Below, one piece after another: positions 1 through 5,468 of a stretch of 5,544 bases of DNA; position 1 is the first letter of the stretch, and every line of letters begins with the position of its first letter. The translations under genes were made by a program, and so were the position numbers. The notes under the pieces are model-generated. The model saw only the letters and a program-made list of their open reading frames with translations, had not been told where the DNA came from and searched no databases. Origin of the DNA: CADCTB01 sp038231955 (GTDB taxonomy: Bacteria; Actinomycetota; Acidimicrobiia; Acidimicrobiales; AC-14); the NCBI GenBank assembly GCA_038231955.1, contig JBBSIS010000211.1:1-5544 (forward strand), read 5' to 3'.

Positions 1-87
1 GGCGGCGTCGAGCTCCTCGGGGCGGGCCCCGAAACCGGCTCTGCGGTAGAGGTGGGCGATCCGGCTCCGCACTTCGTCGCCTGGCAT
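1..87 (-). CDS. DUF1800 family protein, N-terminal fragment (runs off window)
   Basis: The minus strand from ATG at 87-85 is open to the window edge and encodes 29 residues. They include HLYRRAGFGARPEELDAA at residues 12-29, which resembles the start of DUF1800 proteins (a helical segment with an R-R-A-G-F-G core followed by P-x-E-L/I-D). DUF1800 proteins are poorly characterised, often exported, and often paired with a DUF1501 gene; the partner would lie outside this window. No signal peptide is visible in these residues. A GGGGAG stretch sits about 12 nt upstream of the ATG, which is far for a ribosome binding site, so the start is moderately sure. The gene is on the same strand as the stress operon but separated by 142 nt, so it is probably a separate unit. 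The family call rests on a short motif only. Confidence 0.6.
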   Translation of the reverse strand, partial: MPGDEVRSRIAHLYRRAGFGARPEELDAA

Positions 88-229
88 AGACGTAGTCAAC
101 TCCCCAAATGTGAGCAGCCTGTGAGCCGCGCGACACGGGAATCTATTTGCGGTCACTGTCCGGCAGGAGCGAAGAACGCTCAAACCCCTGGGACGGCGGG
201 CCCGAGCTTCAGCCGGCGGTGCGTCGGGC
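88..229. other. Intergenic gap between the amaP-like gene and the DUF1800 gene
   Basis: No convincing gene is seen here. Two short inverted repeats are present: GCCCGA (200-205) with TCGGGC (224-229), loop 18 nt, directly after the stop of the AmaP-like gene; and GAGCG (167-171) with CGCTC (177-181), loop 5 nt. Neither is followed on the minus strand by a clear T-tract, so a rho-independent terminator cannot be claimed. The segment around 95-150 is less GC-rich than its surroundings and would be the place for a DUF1800 promoter, but no good -35/-10 pair was found. Confidence 0.5.
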
Positions 230-823
230 TCAGCCGACGGAGCGGTCCGCCTCCCCGGCCAGGCGCAGGTGAACCCGGACCGCCAGCTTGGGGAGGTCGA
301 GCGCGGCTCTGAACCTGGGCAGGGCGTGCTCGTCGACCCGACGGCGCAGGTCGACCAGATCGGCGTCGTCGTCCACGTCGAGGGTGAGGTCGACCTCGGG
401 TGATGAGTGGGCGTCGGCCATACGGGCCCGAGCGCCCCGCACGCCGGGGTAGGCGCCGATGTCGGCGGCGAGGGCGTCGGTGGCGCTCGAGGCCTCGATC
501 TCGGTGGAGCCCGGGCCATCGGCTTGGACCCGGAGACGGCTGACGGCCGGGCTGTGGATCTGGGCGATGAGCCAGCGCAGGCCGAGCCAGGCCACGAGCA
601 ACGACGCCGCGGCCGCCACGGGCCAGAACCAGTTGGCGTTCCGGGACACGAAAGTGCGGACGTCATCACCCAGGATCGGGTCGGTGCGGCGGCCGTCGCC
701 GAAGGCGCCGTAACCCCGAGCCAGCCCGTAGGCGCCCAATCCAAGAAGGAGGAGGGAGAGGAGGGACAGGATCGTGATGTTGATGCGGTTGAGCCGGCCG
801 GCCCTCTTCGGGTCGCCGCTCAT
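230..823 (-). CDS. amaP: AmaP-like alkaline shock membrane anchor protein
   Basis: This is a 197-residue protein. A short basic N-terminus is followed by a hydrophobic segment at about 14-36 and a second at about 65-87, then a soluble C-terminal region (about 93-197) with alternating beta and helix character. That layout matches AmaP, which in Staphylococcus anchors Asp23 to the cytoplasmic membrane. The start is ATG at 823-821: it overlaps the upstream TGA as ATGA, and AGGAG (830-834) lies 6 nt ahead. A much longer open frame extends upstream of this ATG, but it runs through the genes at 820-1761 in another frame and its translation is Arg/Pro-rich, so it is rejected. The acidic stretch DVDDDADLVDLRRRVDEHAL (149-168) aligns roughly with the helix of Asp23 domains. 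It is the last gene of the operon. The family call is good; the exact role in this organism is inferred. Confidence 0.75.
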   Translation of the reverse strand: MSGDPKRAGRLNRINITILSLLSLLLLGLGAYGLARGYGAFGDGRRTDPILGDDVRTFVSRNANWFWPVAAAASLLVAWLGLRWLIAQIHSPAVSRLRVQADGPGSTEIEASSATDALAADIGAYPGVRGARARMADAHSSPEVDLTLDVDDDADLVDLRRRVDEHALPRFRAALDLPKLAVRVHLRLAGEADRSVG

Positions 824-1344
824 CGGTCGCTCCTGGTACGCACCTTGACCCGGACCGCGGGACGACGGGCCAGTCCCAGTGGCTCCATCCGACGCTCGAC
901 GGCCCCGGTGACCTGGGACTCGAGGTCGCCCGCCTGTCGCCGGTGGGTGGTGGCCGAGACGTCGAGGCGGCCATCGTCGAGCCTGACCCGTGACCCGGCC
1001 ACGCCATCGACGCCCGACACCGACCTGGCCAGTGACCGCTCGAGACTGCGGCGGTTGAGGTCGGCGGGCGCGTCGCCGGCGACGAGGGCGAGGGTGAGCG
1101 GGCGGCGGCGGGCCGCCTGGAGGAACAGTAGGAGCAGGCCGGCGAGGACGAGGGCGATGAAGGCCCATCGAGCCGGCGGTGACTCCCAGGCCCGTTGGCG
1201 GGCGCTGCGGTACCAGTGGTCGTGGGGAAGCACCCAGGGCCGGCGGTCGAGGCCGGCGACCACGATCTCGACGGCCACGAGCACCCCGCCGACCAACAGC
1301 GCCAGGGCGAGGACGGACGCAACCACCTGGTTGACGACTCGCAC
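820..1344 (-). CDS. DUF6286-like membrane protein of the Asp23 operon
   Basis: This is a 174-residue protein starting with GTG at 1344. There are two hydrophobic helices, about 7-30 and 58-77, separated by a roughly 27-residue polar loop containing RRPWVLPHDHWYR. A C-terminal soluble domain (about 82-174) is predicted by eye to be beta-helix-beta. The architecture, with Trp/Pro-containing loop and a position just before amaP, matches the DUF6286 proteins found in actinobacterial Asp23 operons; the function is unknown. The C-terminal domain has the G-V-x-G then beta-strand pattern seen in Asp23 proteins, suggesting a membrane-tethered relative and a second anchor beside AmaP. The gene begins 6 nt after the upstream stop, with a weak GGGTGGA sequence about 11 nt before the GTG. 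Its TGA overlaps the next ATG. Confidence 0.7.
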   Translation of the reverse strand: MRVVNQVVASVLALALLVGGVLVAVEIVVAGLDRRPWVLPHDHWYRSARQRAWESPPARWAFIALVLAGLLLLFLQAARRRPLTLALVAGDAPADLNRRSLERSLARSVSGVDGVAGSRVRLDDGRLDVSATTHRRQAGDLESQVTGAVERRMEPLGLARRPAVRVKVRTRSDR

Positions 1345-1350
1345 GGCTGT

Positions 1351-1761
1351 CTATTCCACCCGCCGGCGGCCACCAGGCGCGGGGACGACCAGGGCGGCCA
1401 CGGAGATGTCGACGCGCGTCGCCGCCACCCCGCACAGCTCGGCCAGGCGCCGGATGACCTGAGCGCGCACCGCGTTGGTGACCGTTGCCACCGGCCGGGG
1501 GTACAGGATGCTCACTGACAGGTCGACTCGCAGTGCTTCTCCGGTCAGGTCGACCTGGGCTGTTGCCGGCGAGTCGTGGCCGGCCGACCACGGCAGCAGG
1601 CGGCCGACACCGGTGGAGCCGCCCTGGGCGGCGACGCCATCGACCTCGGAGGCGGCTCGCCCGGCGATCTTCTCGAGGACACGAGGGGCGATGATCGTCT
1701 CGCCCCGGTCGGTGCTCGGCACTCCTGTCGCCATCGGGCCGGGAAGCGAGATGGTGGTCAC
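1351..1761 (-). CDS. Asp23/Gls24 family envelope stress response protein (second canonical copy)
   Basis: This is a 136-residue soluble protein. The Asp23 signature is clear: IIAPRVLEKIAGRAASEVDGV at about 23-43, a central beta-strand pair (about 67-86, with VDLTGEALRVDLSVSI), a helix VTNAVRAQVIRRLAELCGV at about 94-112, and a closing strand RVDISVAALVV. Family members are small cytoplasmic proteins; in Staphylococcus Asp23 is abundant, membrane-associated through AmaP, and linked to cell-wall stress. The start is GTG at 1761-1759, overlapping the TGA of the upstream membrane protein as GTGA, which points to translational coupling; no strong Shine-Dalgarno is visible. An in-frame ATG at 1734 is a possible alternative but lacks a ribosome binding site. 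The C-terminus ends in a short basic tail, GGRRRVE. Confidence 0.88.
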   Translation of the reverse strand: MTTISLPGPMATGVPSTDRGETIIAPRVLEKIAGRAASEVDGVAAQGGSTGVGRLLPWSAGHDSPATAQVDLTGEALRVDLSVSILYPRPVATVTNAVRAQVIRRLAELCGVAATRVDISVAALVVPAPGGRRRVE

Positions 1762-1943
1762 CGCCGACCGCGATCGCCGCCGCCGAGGTAGGGCGAGAGG
1801 TCGATCTCGCCCTGGACAACCTTGACGACGATGTAGCCCACCGCCCCGCAGAAAGCCACGATGAGCATGGCCCCGAATCCGTCGAAGGCCAGGGCCAAAC
1901 CGAGGATAAGGCCGACGAAGAGACCGACGACAGTGGGAGGCAT
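1758..1943 (-). CDS. Small DUF2273-like integral membrane protein
   Basis: This is a 61-residue protein with two closely spaced hydrophobic segments, about 4-20 and 23-42, joined by a short DGFG turn, then a polar tail with GEIDLSPYLGGG and a basic end. Size, hairpin topology and position between Asp23 genes match DUF2273, a small membrane family of Asp23/AmaP operons with unknown biochemical role. The start ATG at 1943-1941 is chosen because AAGGA (1953-1957) lies about 9 nt upstream and because the 35 additional upstream residues of the open frame overlap the J-domain gene and have no membrane-protein character. The gene follows the J-domain gene after 16 nt and overlaps the next gene by 4 nt. 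Confidence 0.75.
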   Translation of the reverse strand: MPPTVVGLFVGLILGLALAFDGFGAMLIVAFCGAVGYIVVKVVQGEIDLSPYLGGGDRGRR

Positions 1944-1959
1944 GATGGGAGTTCCTTCT

Positions 1960-2241
1960 CTATGGACGGAGGGACGACGAGAACCGACGCCGGGCCAGAT
2001 GCAACAGTGACGATGGCCGCACCCGGGAACGGCGGTAGAACACGACATCGGCAGGAGGGGCGGCCTCCGCCGTCCCCGCCTCTGAGCCGGTCAGGCGGTG
2101 GTACTCGTCGACCCCGGCCTGGAACCGGGTCGGGTCGCCACCGCGGTCTGGGTGGTGGCGCAGGGCGTAGCGCCGGAAGGCGGCGGCGATCTCCGGCGGT
2201 GAGGCTCCGGGGGGTAGGCCCAGGACGTCACGGGGCGGCAA
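1960..2241 (-). CDS. Small J-domain (DnaJ-like) protein in the Asp23 operon
   Basis: With a TTG start this is a 93-residue protein. The J domain spans about residues 4-52: RDVLGLPPGASPPEIAAAF (helices I-II), the catalytic loop motif HPD at 30-32 in HHPDRGGD, then helix III FQAGVDEYHRL. J domains stimulate the ATPase of DnaK/Hsp70 through the HPD loop, and the key residues are intact. There is no G/F region, zinc-finger or substrate domain of full DnaJ; the tail (about 66-93) is arginine-rich with hydrophobic residues and might bind membrane or nucleic acid, which is speculation. TTG at 2241-2239 is preferred because GAGGAGG lies exactly 6 nt upstream; an ATG at 2319 would add 26 Arg/Pro-rich residues that overlap the upstream gene by 92 nt. 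With TTG the overlap is 14 nt. Confidence 0.8.
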   Translation of the reverse strand: MPPRDVLGLPPGASPPEIAAAFRRYALRHHPDRGGDPTRFQAGVDEYHRLTGSEAGTAEAAPPADVVFYRRSRVRPSSLLHLARRRFSSSLRP

Positions 2242-2572
2242 CGCCGACCTCCTCGAGGCCCGTCTGCCGATTCTCACCGGCACCGGCGCCGGCGCCCGTC
2301 CCCGGCACCTCGATGTCATCGACGAAGATCCCCACGGCCAGGGGCCCGACGTAAGGGGCCACAGCCGCCCTCACGGCCTCGGCCACGTGGGGCAACGGCG
2401 AGCCCCAGTGGGCGACGACATGGATCTCGACCTCGTCGTCGACGATACGGACACCCAAGAGCCGCCGCCCTGGTAGATAGGTGGCGATCTCGCCCAATCC
2501 GCCACCGGTAAGGCCGGCGATCAGCGGGCACCCCAGGGCTGCGGCGGCCACCACGTCGAGGTCGGGTGTCAC
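2228..2572 (-). CDS. Divergent Asp23-like protein
   Basis: This is a 114-residue soluble protein. Residues about 8-90 follow the Asp23 pattern: an N-terminal helix, a GGGLGEIATYLPGRRLLGVRI turn and strand, VDDEVEIHVVAHWGSPLPHVA matching the strand-helix junction, a helix AEAVRAAVAPYVG, and a final strand LAVGIFVDDIEV. The N-terminal EKIAG-type motif of canonical members is missing, so this is a diverged paralogue rather than a standard copy. A Gly/Ala linker (91-99, GTGAGAGAG) leads to a short acidic tail. The start is GTG at 2572-2570, overlapping the upstream TGA as GTGA; no separate Shine-Dalgarno is seen, consistent with coupling. The reading frame and operon position make the gene secure; the family call is less certain than for its two neighbours. 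Confidence 0.75.
   Translation of the reverse strand: MTPDLDVVAAAALGCPLIAGLTGGGLGEIATYLPGRRLLGVRIVDDEVEIHVVAHWGSPLPHVAEAVRAAVAPYVGPLAVGIFVDDIEVPGTGAGAGAGENRQTGLEEVGVAAP
2248..2254 (-). promoter_or_regulatory. Ribosome binding site fixing the J-domain gene start
   Basis: The minus strand reads GAGGAGG, then 6 nt, then TTG at 2241-2239. This is the strongest Shine-Dalgarno match in the operon and lies inside the end of the divergent Asp23-like gene. It decides the TTG start in place of a far upstream ATG. Confidence 0.75.
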
Positions 2573-3030
2573 TGGACCCGAGGTGGTTCGGGGGTACGGT
2601 CCTCGCCGAGGAAGATGTCGTCGACCGAGACATTGACCTCGGTGACCTGTAGGCCGGTCATGGTCTCGAGGCGGCTGATCACGTTGTCACGCACGGATTG
2701 GGCCACGTCGGGGATGGAGACGCCGTACTCGACGACCAGATCGATATCGATGGCCGCCTGGCGCTCCCCGACCTCGACCTTGACGCCCTGGGTCACGTTG
2801 GGACCGCTGCCGCCGACCGGCAGCTTCTCCTTGAGGGCGCCGAAGGCACGGGCGGTTCCCCGGCCCATCTCGTGGACCCCGGAAATCTCCCGGGCGGCGA
2901 CGCCGGCGATCTTCTCGACCACGGAGTCGGCGATCGACGTACGGCCCTGACCGGTGACTAGGGCGGTGTCCTTCGCCGGCCGAGCGTCCTTCGCAAGCCG
3001 GACATCGGTCGAGGTCGAAGGCTGGGCCAT
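2569..3030 (-). CDS. Asp23/Gls24 family envelope stress response protein (first gene of operon)
   Basis: This is a 153-residue soluble protein. A polar N-terminal extension (1-28) rich in Lys/Asp/Ala contains the repeated element LAKDARPAKD. The Asp23 domain covers about 29-141: RTSIADSVVEKIAGVAAREISGV (helix), VKVEVGERQAAIDIDLVVEYGV (strands), IPDVAQSVRDNVISRLETMTGL (helix), and VTEVNVSVDDIFL (strand). This is the best match to canonical Asp23/Gls24 in the window. Staphylococcal Asp23 is a cytoplasmic protein held at the membrane by AmaP, and its loss induces cell-wall stress genes. The start ATG at 3030-3028 has GAGAGGA (3039-3045) 8 nt upstream. It is the promoter-proximal gene, preceded by 124 nt of leader up to the insertion sequence, and its stop overlaps the next GTG. 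Confidence 0.92.
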   Translation of the reverse strand: MAQPSTSTDVRLAKDARPAKDTALVTGQGRTSIADSVVEKIAGVAAREISGVHEMGRGTARAFGALKEKLPVGGSGPNVTQGVKVEVGERQAAIDIDLVVEYGVSIPDVAQSVRDNVISRLETMTGLQVTEVNVSVDDIFLGEDRTPEPPRVQ

Positions 3031-3066
3031 AGTGAAGATCCTCTCGGGTCGGGTGGCCAGAGCCTC

Positions 3067-3093
3067 CTACCGCCGGTGCGCAGGAGAACAAAC
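3067..3093 (-). promoter_or_regulatory. Tentative stress-sigma-like promoter of the Asp23 operon
   Basis: On the minus strand GTTTGT (3093-3088) and CGGTAG (3072-3067) are separated by 15 nt. This resembles SigB-type general stress promoters (GTTT about 12-16 nt from GGGTA). Transcription would begin near 3055-3060, giving a leader of about 25-30 nt that contains the GAGAGGA ribosome binding site. Only 4 of 6 bases match at each element, so this is a weak but well-placed candidate. It lies between the insertion sequence and the first gene, so the insertion would not remove it. Confidence 0.25.
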
Positions 3094-3154
3094 ATGGCGT
3101 GACGGCCTGGGTGGCTCAGCGGCCGGCCGGTTGGGGACCGGTTCCCGTCGGGAC

Positions 3155-3168
3155 GATTCCAGACCTCC
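3155..3168 (+). repeat. Left terminal inverted repeat of the insertion sequence
   Basis: The sequence GATTCCAGACCTCC is an exact reverse complement of 5455-5468. It lies just beyond the 3' end of the transposase gene, where an IS end is expected. The next base outward differs between the ends, so the match is bounded at 14 bp. Confidence 0.85.
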
Positions 3169-3196
3169 GTACATACCCGGGAAATAGCTGCAAGGT

Positions 3197-5347
3197 TCAG
3201 AAGCCCTTGACGCTGTAGACCAGCACGAGGTCGGTGCCCGGGTAGGTGGTCTCGGTGGCAGTGAGATCGGTGCAGAGGGCGGCCAGGGCCCGGCGGCGGC
3301 GAGGGGCGGCCAGCGCGTTGATGCGCACGTTCAGTTTGCTGCCCACTACCTCCAAGTCGGCGGGGCTGTTGTAGACCTCGCGCAGGAAGCTCCGGGCTTC
3401 GTCCTCGGCCCGGGCGTAGTGGGGCCCGAGAAGGCGGGCCAGGGCCGACTCGGCGTTGTAGGTGGCCATGCGGATGGCGTCGAAGATCCGCTTGCGCTCA
3501 GGATCGAGACGGCGGGCGTCGGGGTGGCTGTCGCCCAACGGGGCCTTGGCCGGCGTGGCCTTGGCCGTGGCCTCCAGGTGACCGAGGTGCTCCTTGGCCC
3601 CGTCGATGGCCTTGCCCAGCTCGGCGTGCGACTCGGCGACCTTGCCGGAGACGCCGCCCTTGGCCGCCCGGCCGTAGCCGGCCTCGGCGGTCGTGATGGC
3701 CGCCTTGGCCTCTGCCACCGCGCTGGCCGCGTTGCGCTTCGCCGGGCTGGGCACCGCCCGGGTCAGGTCGTCGGCAAGCGTGGCGTAGCTGTCGAGGCCG
3801 TCGAGGGCGAAGTGGGCGCGCATGTAACGGAAGAAGTTCTCCTGGCGCCAGCGGCTGAACATGGCATGGGCCACGGGGGCGGGGTCGGGATCGGCTCGGG
3901 TGGTGAGCACCTGGGTCTGGTGACCGTCTTGGAGGCGGGTGATCTGGCGACAGGCGAAGTGGTGACGTCCGCTGTCGTAGGGGATGGACACCCGGCTGTC
4001 GGCCAACACGTAGTCGTGCGCCCGACCCTGCTCGTCGATGTAGCGGTGGGCGGTGAAGGCGCCGGTCGGCTCCAGCGGCTTGAGGCCCTTGCGGTAGGTG
4101 GCGATGTCGAAGCCCGCCTCCACCAGTTCGGCGAACAGCTTCGGGCTCCACCCGCCCCGGTCGAAGATGATGCTGGGCCGGGCGTCGGGGCCGACCAGGG
4201 CCCGGACCTCGACCGCCACCCGGCGCAGCTCTCCCACCAGGGACGCCCCCGGCTCCTCGCACCACACCAGCACCCCGTCGCCCCGGGCGTCGGCCACCCA
4301 GGTGTCCGATGCCGCCGGCATGGCCAGGCGCATCCGGGCCAGATGGGCCTTGGGGATGTCGGCCTTGCCGTGGTAGGCCCGCACGTGGCCGTCGACGTAG
4401 AAGACGCCGGCGGCTGCGGGGTTGGCCTCGACGTGGCGGCGGGCCAGGGCGGCGATGAACTCCGCCGAGCGCTTCTGAGTGGTGAGGGCCCCGAAGCGGC
4501 GACGGATGGTGCGCACCTCGGGGGCCCGGTCCAAGCCGAGCAGGCGTCCCAGGTCGGCGGGGTCGATGCGGGTGATGCCCTCGGCGCGGGGTTCGCCCAC
4601 CAGGGCGGCGAACACCACGGTCAACACCAGGGAACGCAAACCGTAGAAGGCGGCGCGGGTCCGGGTGTAGATGCCGGCGGCCGCATCGAGGAGGCCGGTG
4701 GCGGCCAGCGCGGGCAGGATCACCAGCGCCCCGGCCAGGGGCAGCGACGAGCCCTCGGTGATGACCGGCGGCGCCCCTGTGAGTAGGCCGGCGCGGGCCG
4801 CCTGGCGTTCGTCAGTGCGCGGCTCCGGCCGGGCCAGGGGGACCAGCTCGGAGCCGGAGGCGGGCGGGGCCGGCGTTACGGGGGCCAGCGGGCGCAGAGC
4901 CCGGCTCACGCTGTTGAGCGACACGCCCACTCGGCCGGCGATCTCCTCCATCGCCATGCCTTGACCACGCAGGGCGGCGATCTCGTTGACCTTGGCCTTC
5001 GTCAGCTTCGACGGACCTTTCGGGCCCTTGGCCGATGGCTCCAGAGCCGCCACGCCGCCAGCGGCGTACAGCTGCTGCCAGCGCCACAGGGAGGTGTCGT
5101 TGACCCCGAAGGCCATGGCCACCGCCGCTCGGGAGGCGGAACGCGTCGCCACGAGCTGCAGGGCAGCCAGACGACGGGTGGCCACATCGGTCGGCGACCA
5201 GCACCAGGCCGCCATCGTCCACAGGAACACGACGCCGCCCTCGTCGCCTTCGATCATGTCCACGCCCGGAGCGACAGGCACCGAACCGGGAGGAGCAGCG
5301 GGGATCGGAAGGGGCGGGCCCTTGTGCACTCTGGCCACAGCCACCAT
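3197..5347 (-). CDS. Transposase, HTH plus DDE-type core, 716 residues
   Basis: The N-terminal region carries two helix-turn-helix-like segments: about 55-100 (ATRRLAALQLVATRSASRAA then VNDTSLWRWQQLYAAGGVAAL) and about 113-152 (SKLTKAKVNEIAAL then MEEIAGRVGVSLNSVSRAL, resolvase/Hin-like). These would bind the element ends. The likely RNase H-like catalytic core runs about 310-515, with D319 in FYVDGHV, D396 in IIFDRGGWS and E503 in RWRQENFFRYMR; the last resembles the E-containing helix of IS4/IS1634-type enzymes. An alanine-rich helical stretch at about 535-600 looks like a coiled coil, followed by a basic C-terminal domain (about 610-716). The ATG at 5347-5345 has GGGGAGG (5356-5362) 8 nt upstream; GTG at the second codon is an alternative. 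The length exceeds the usual 300-500 residues. Catalytic residue assignment is by motif only. Confidence 0.85.
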   Translation of the reverse strand: MVAVARVHKGPPLPIPAAPPGSVPVAPGVDMIEGDEGGVVFLWTMAAWCWSPTDVATRRLAALQLVATRSASRAAVAMAFGVNDTSLWRWQQLYAAGGVAALEPSAKGPKGPSKLTKAKVNEIAALRGQGMAMEEIAGRVGVSLNSVSRALRPLAPVTPAPPASGSELVPLARPEPRTDERQAARAGLLTGAPPVITEGSSLPLAGALVILPALAATGLLDAAAGIYTRTRAAFYGLRSLVLTVVFAALVGEPRAEGITRIDPADLGRLLGLDRAPEVRTIRRRFGALTTQKRSAEFIAALARRHVEANPAAAGVFYVDGHVRAYHGKADIPKAHLARMRLAMPAASDTWVADARGDGVLVWCEEPGASLVGELRRVAVEVRALVGPDARPSIIFDRGGWSPKLFAELVEAGFDIATYRKGLKPLEPTGAFTAHRYIDEQGRAHDYVLADSRVSIPYDSGRHHFACRQITRLQDGHQTQVLTTRADPDPAPVAHAMFSRWRQENFFRYMRAHFALDGLDSYATLADDLTRAVPSPAKRNAASAVAEAKAAITTAEAGYGRAAKGGVSGKVAESHAELGKAIDGAKEHLGHLEATAKATPAKAPLGDSHPDARRLDPERKRIFDAIRMATYNAESALARLLGPHYARAEDEARSFLREVYNSPADLEVVGSKLNVRINALAAPRRRRALAALCTDLTATETTYPGTDLVLVYSVKGF

Positions 5348-5384
5348 CCCAGCAGCCTCCCCGGCGGTCCATCTCAGTGCAACT

Positions 5385-5408
5385 ATTATCGCAACCTCAG
5401 AAGGTCAA
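5385..5408 (-). promoter_or_regulatory. Weak candidate promoter for the transposase gene
   Basis: On the minus strand TTGACC (5408-5403) and GATAAT (5390-5385) lie inside the right end of the insertion sequence, in the most AT-rich stretch of the window, about 38 nt ahead of the transposase ATG. Each hexamer is close to the housekeeping consensus, but the spacing is only 12 nt, well short of 16-18. The -10-like element alone may be real. A short spacer might keep expression low or allow a circular or abutted-end form to create a better promoter; that is speculation. Confidence 0.25.
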
Positions 5409-5421
5409 GTGGCGGATACCT

Positions 5422-5443
5422 GCTGGTCAGAGCGGCGACCAGC
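5422..5443. repeat. Perfect 7-bp stem hairpin inside the right IS end
   Basis: GCTGGTC (5422-5428) and GACCAGC (5437-5443) form a perfect 7-bp inverted repeat around an 8-nt loop, 11 nt inside the right terminal repeat and upstream of the transposase promoter region. No counterpart exists at the left end. It could be a transposase or regulator binding site, or a structure in transcripts entering from outside that blocks translation of the transposase. Confidence 0.5.
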
Positions 5444-5454
5444 GCTCTAGGTCA

Positions 5455-5468
5455 GGAGGTCTGGAATC
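5455..5468 (-). repeat. Right terminal inverted repeat of the insertion sequence
   Basis: The minus strand reads GATTCCAGACCTCC, identical to the left end at 3155-3168. It lies 107 nt upstream of the transposase start. Confidence 0.85.

Larger units (their letters stand above)
3155..5468 (-). mobile_element. Insertion sequence, 2314 bp, apparently complete
   Basis: The ends carry perfect 14-bp inverted repeats (GATTCCAGACCTCC inward at both ends), and one long transposase gene fills almost all of the interval: 28 nt separate the left repeat from the transposase stop, and 107 nt separate its start from the right repeat. The gene has no frameshift or internal stop, so the element could be active or recently inserted. 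A clear target site duplication was not found: the flanks are GTCGGGAC on the left and CGGCGACC on the right. The element is larger than most insertion sequences with a single gene, because the transposase itself is long. I could not assign it to a named IS family. Confidence 0.8.

Noticed and set aside
200..229. Possible terminator after the AmaP-like gene (GCCCGA/TCGGGC stem)
   Set aside because: The stem is 6 bp with an 18-nt loop and no T-tract follows on the minus strand.
407..1462. 351-codon open frame on the plus strand
   Set aside because: It is antisense to three well-supported genes and has biased composition without family features.
824..1819. Open frame extending the AmaP-like gene upstream to a 529-residue protein
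   Set aside because: The added 332 residues are Arg/Pro/Gly-rich and run through the Asp23 and DUF6286-like genes in another frame; a good ribosome binding site marks the ATG at 823.
3419..4786. 455-codon open frame on the plus strand, antisense to the transposase
   Set aside because: It is a shadow of GC-rich codon use in the transposase gene; its translation is Gly/His/Val-rich low-complexity with no recognisable domain.
3184..5405. CTTCTGA followed closely by TTGC near both IS ends on the minus strand
   Set aside because: The copies are direct rather than inverted, short and gapped, and the left one includes the transposase stop codon; chance is likely.
5453..5468. GGAGGT within the terminal repeat, reading outward, as a portable ribosome binding site
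   Set aside because: No start codon lies at a suitable distance outside either end, so it is probably incidental.
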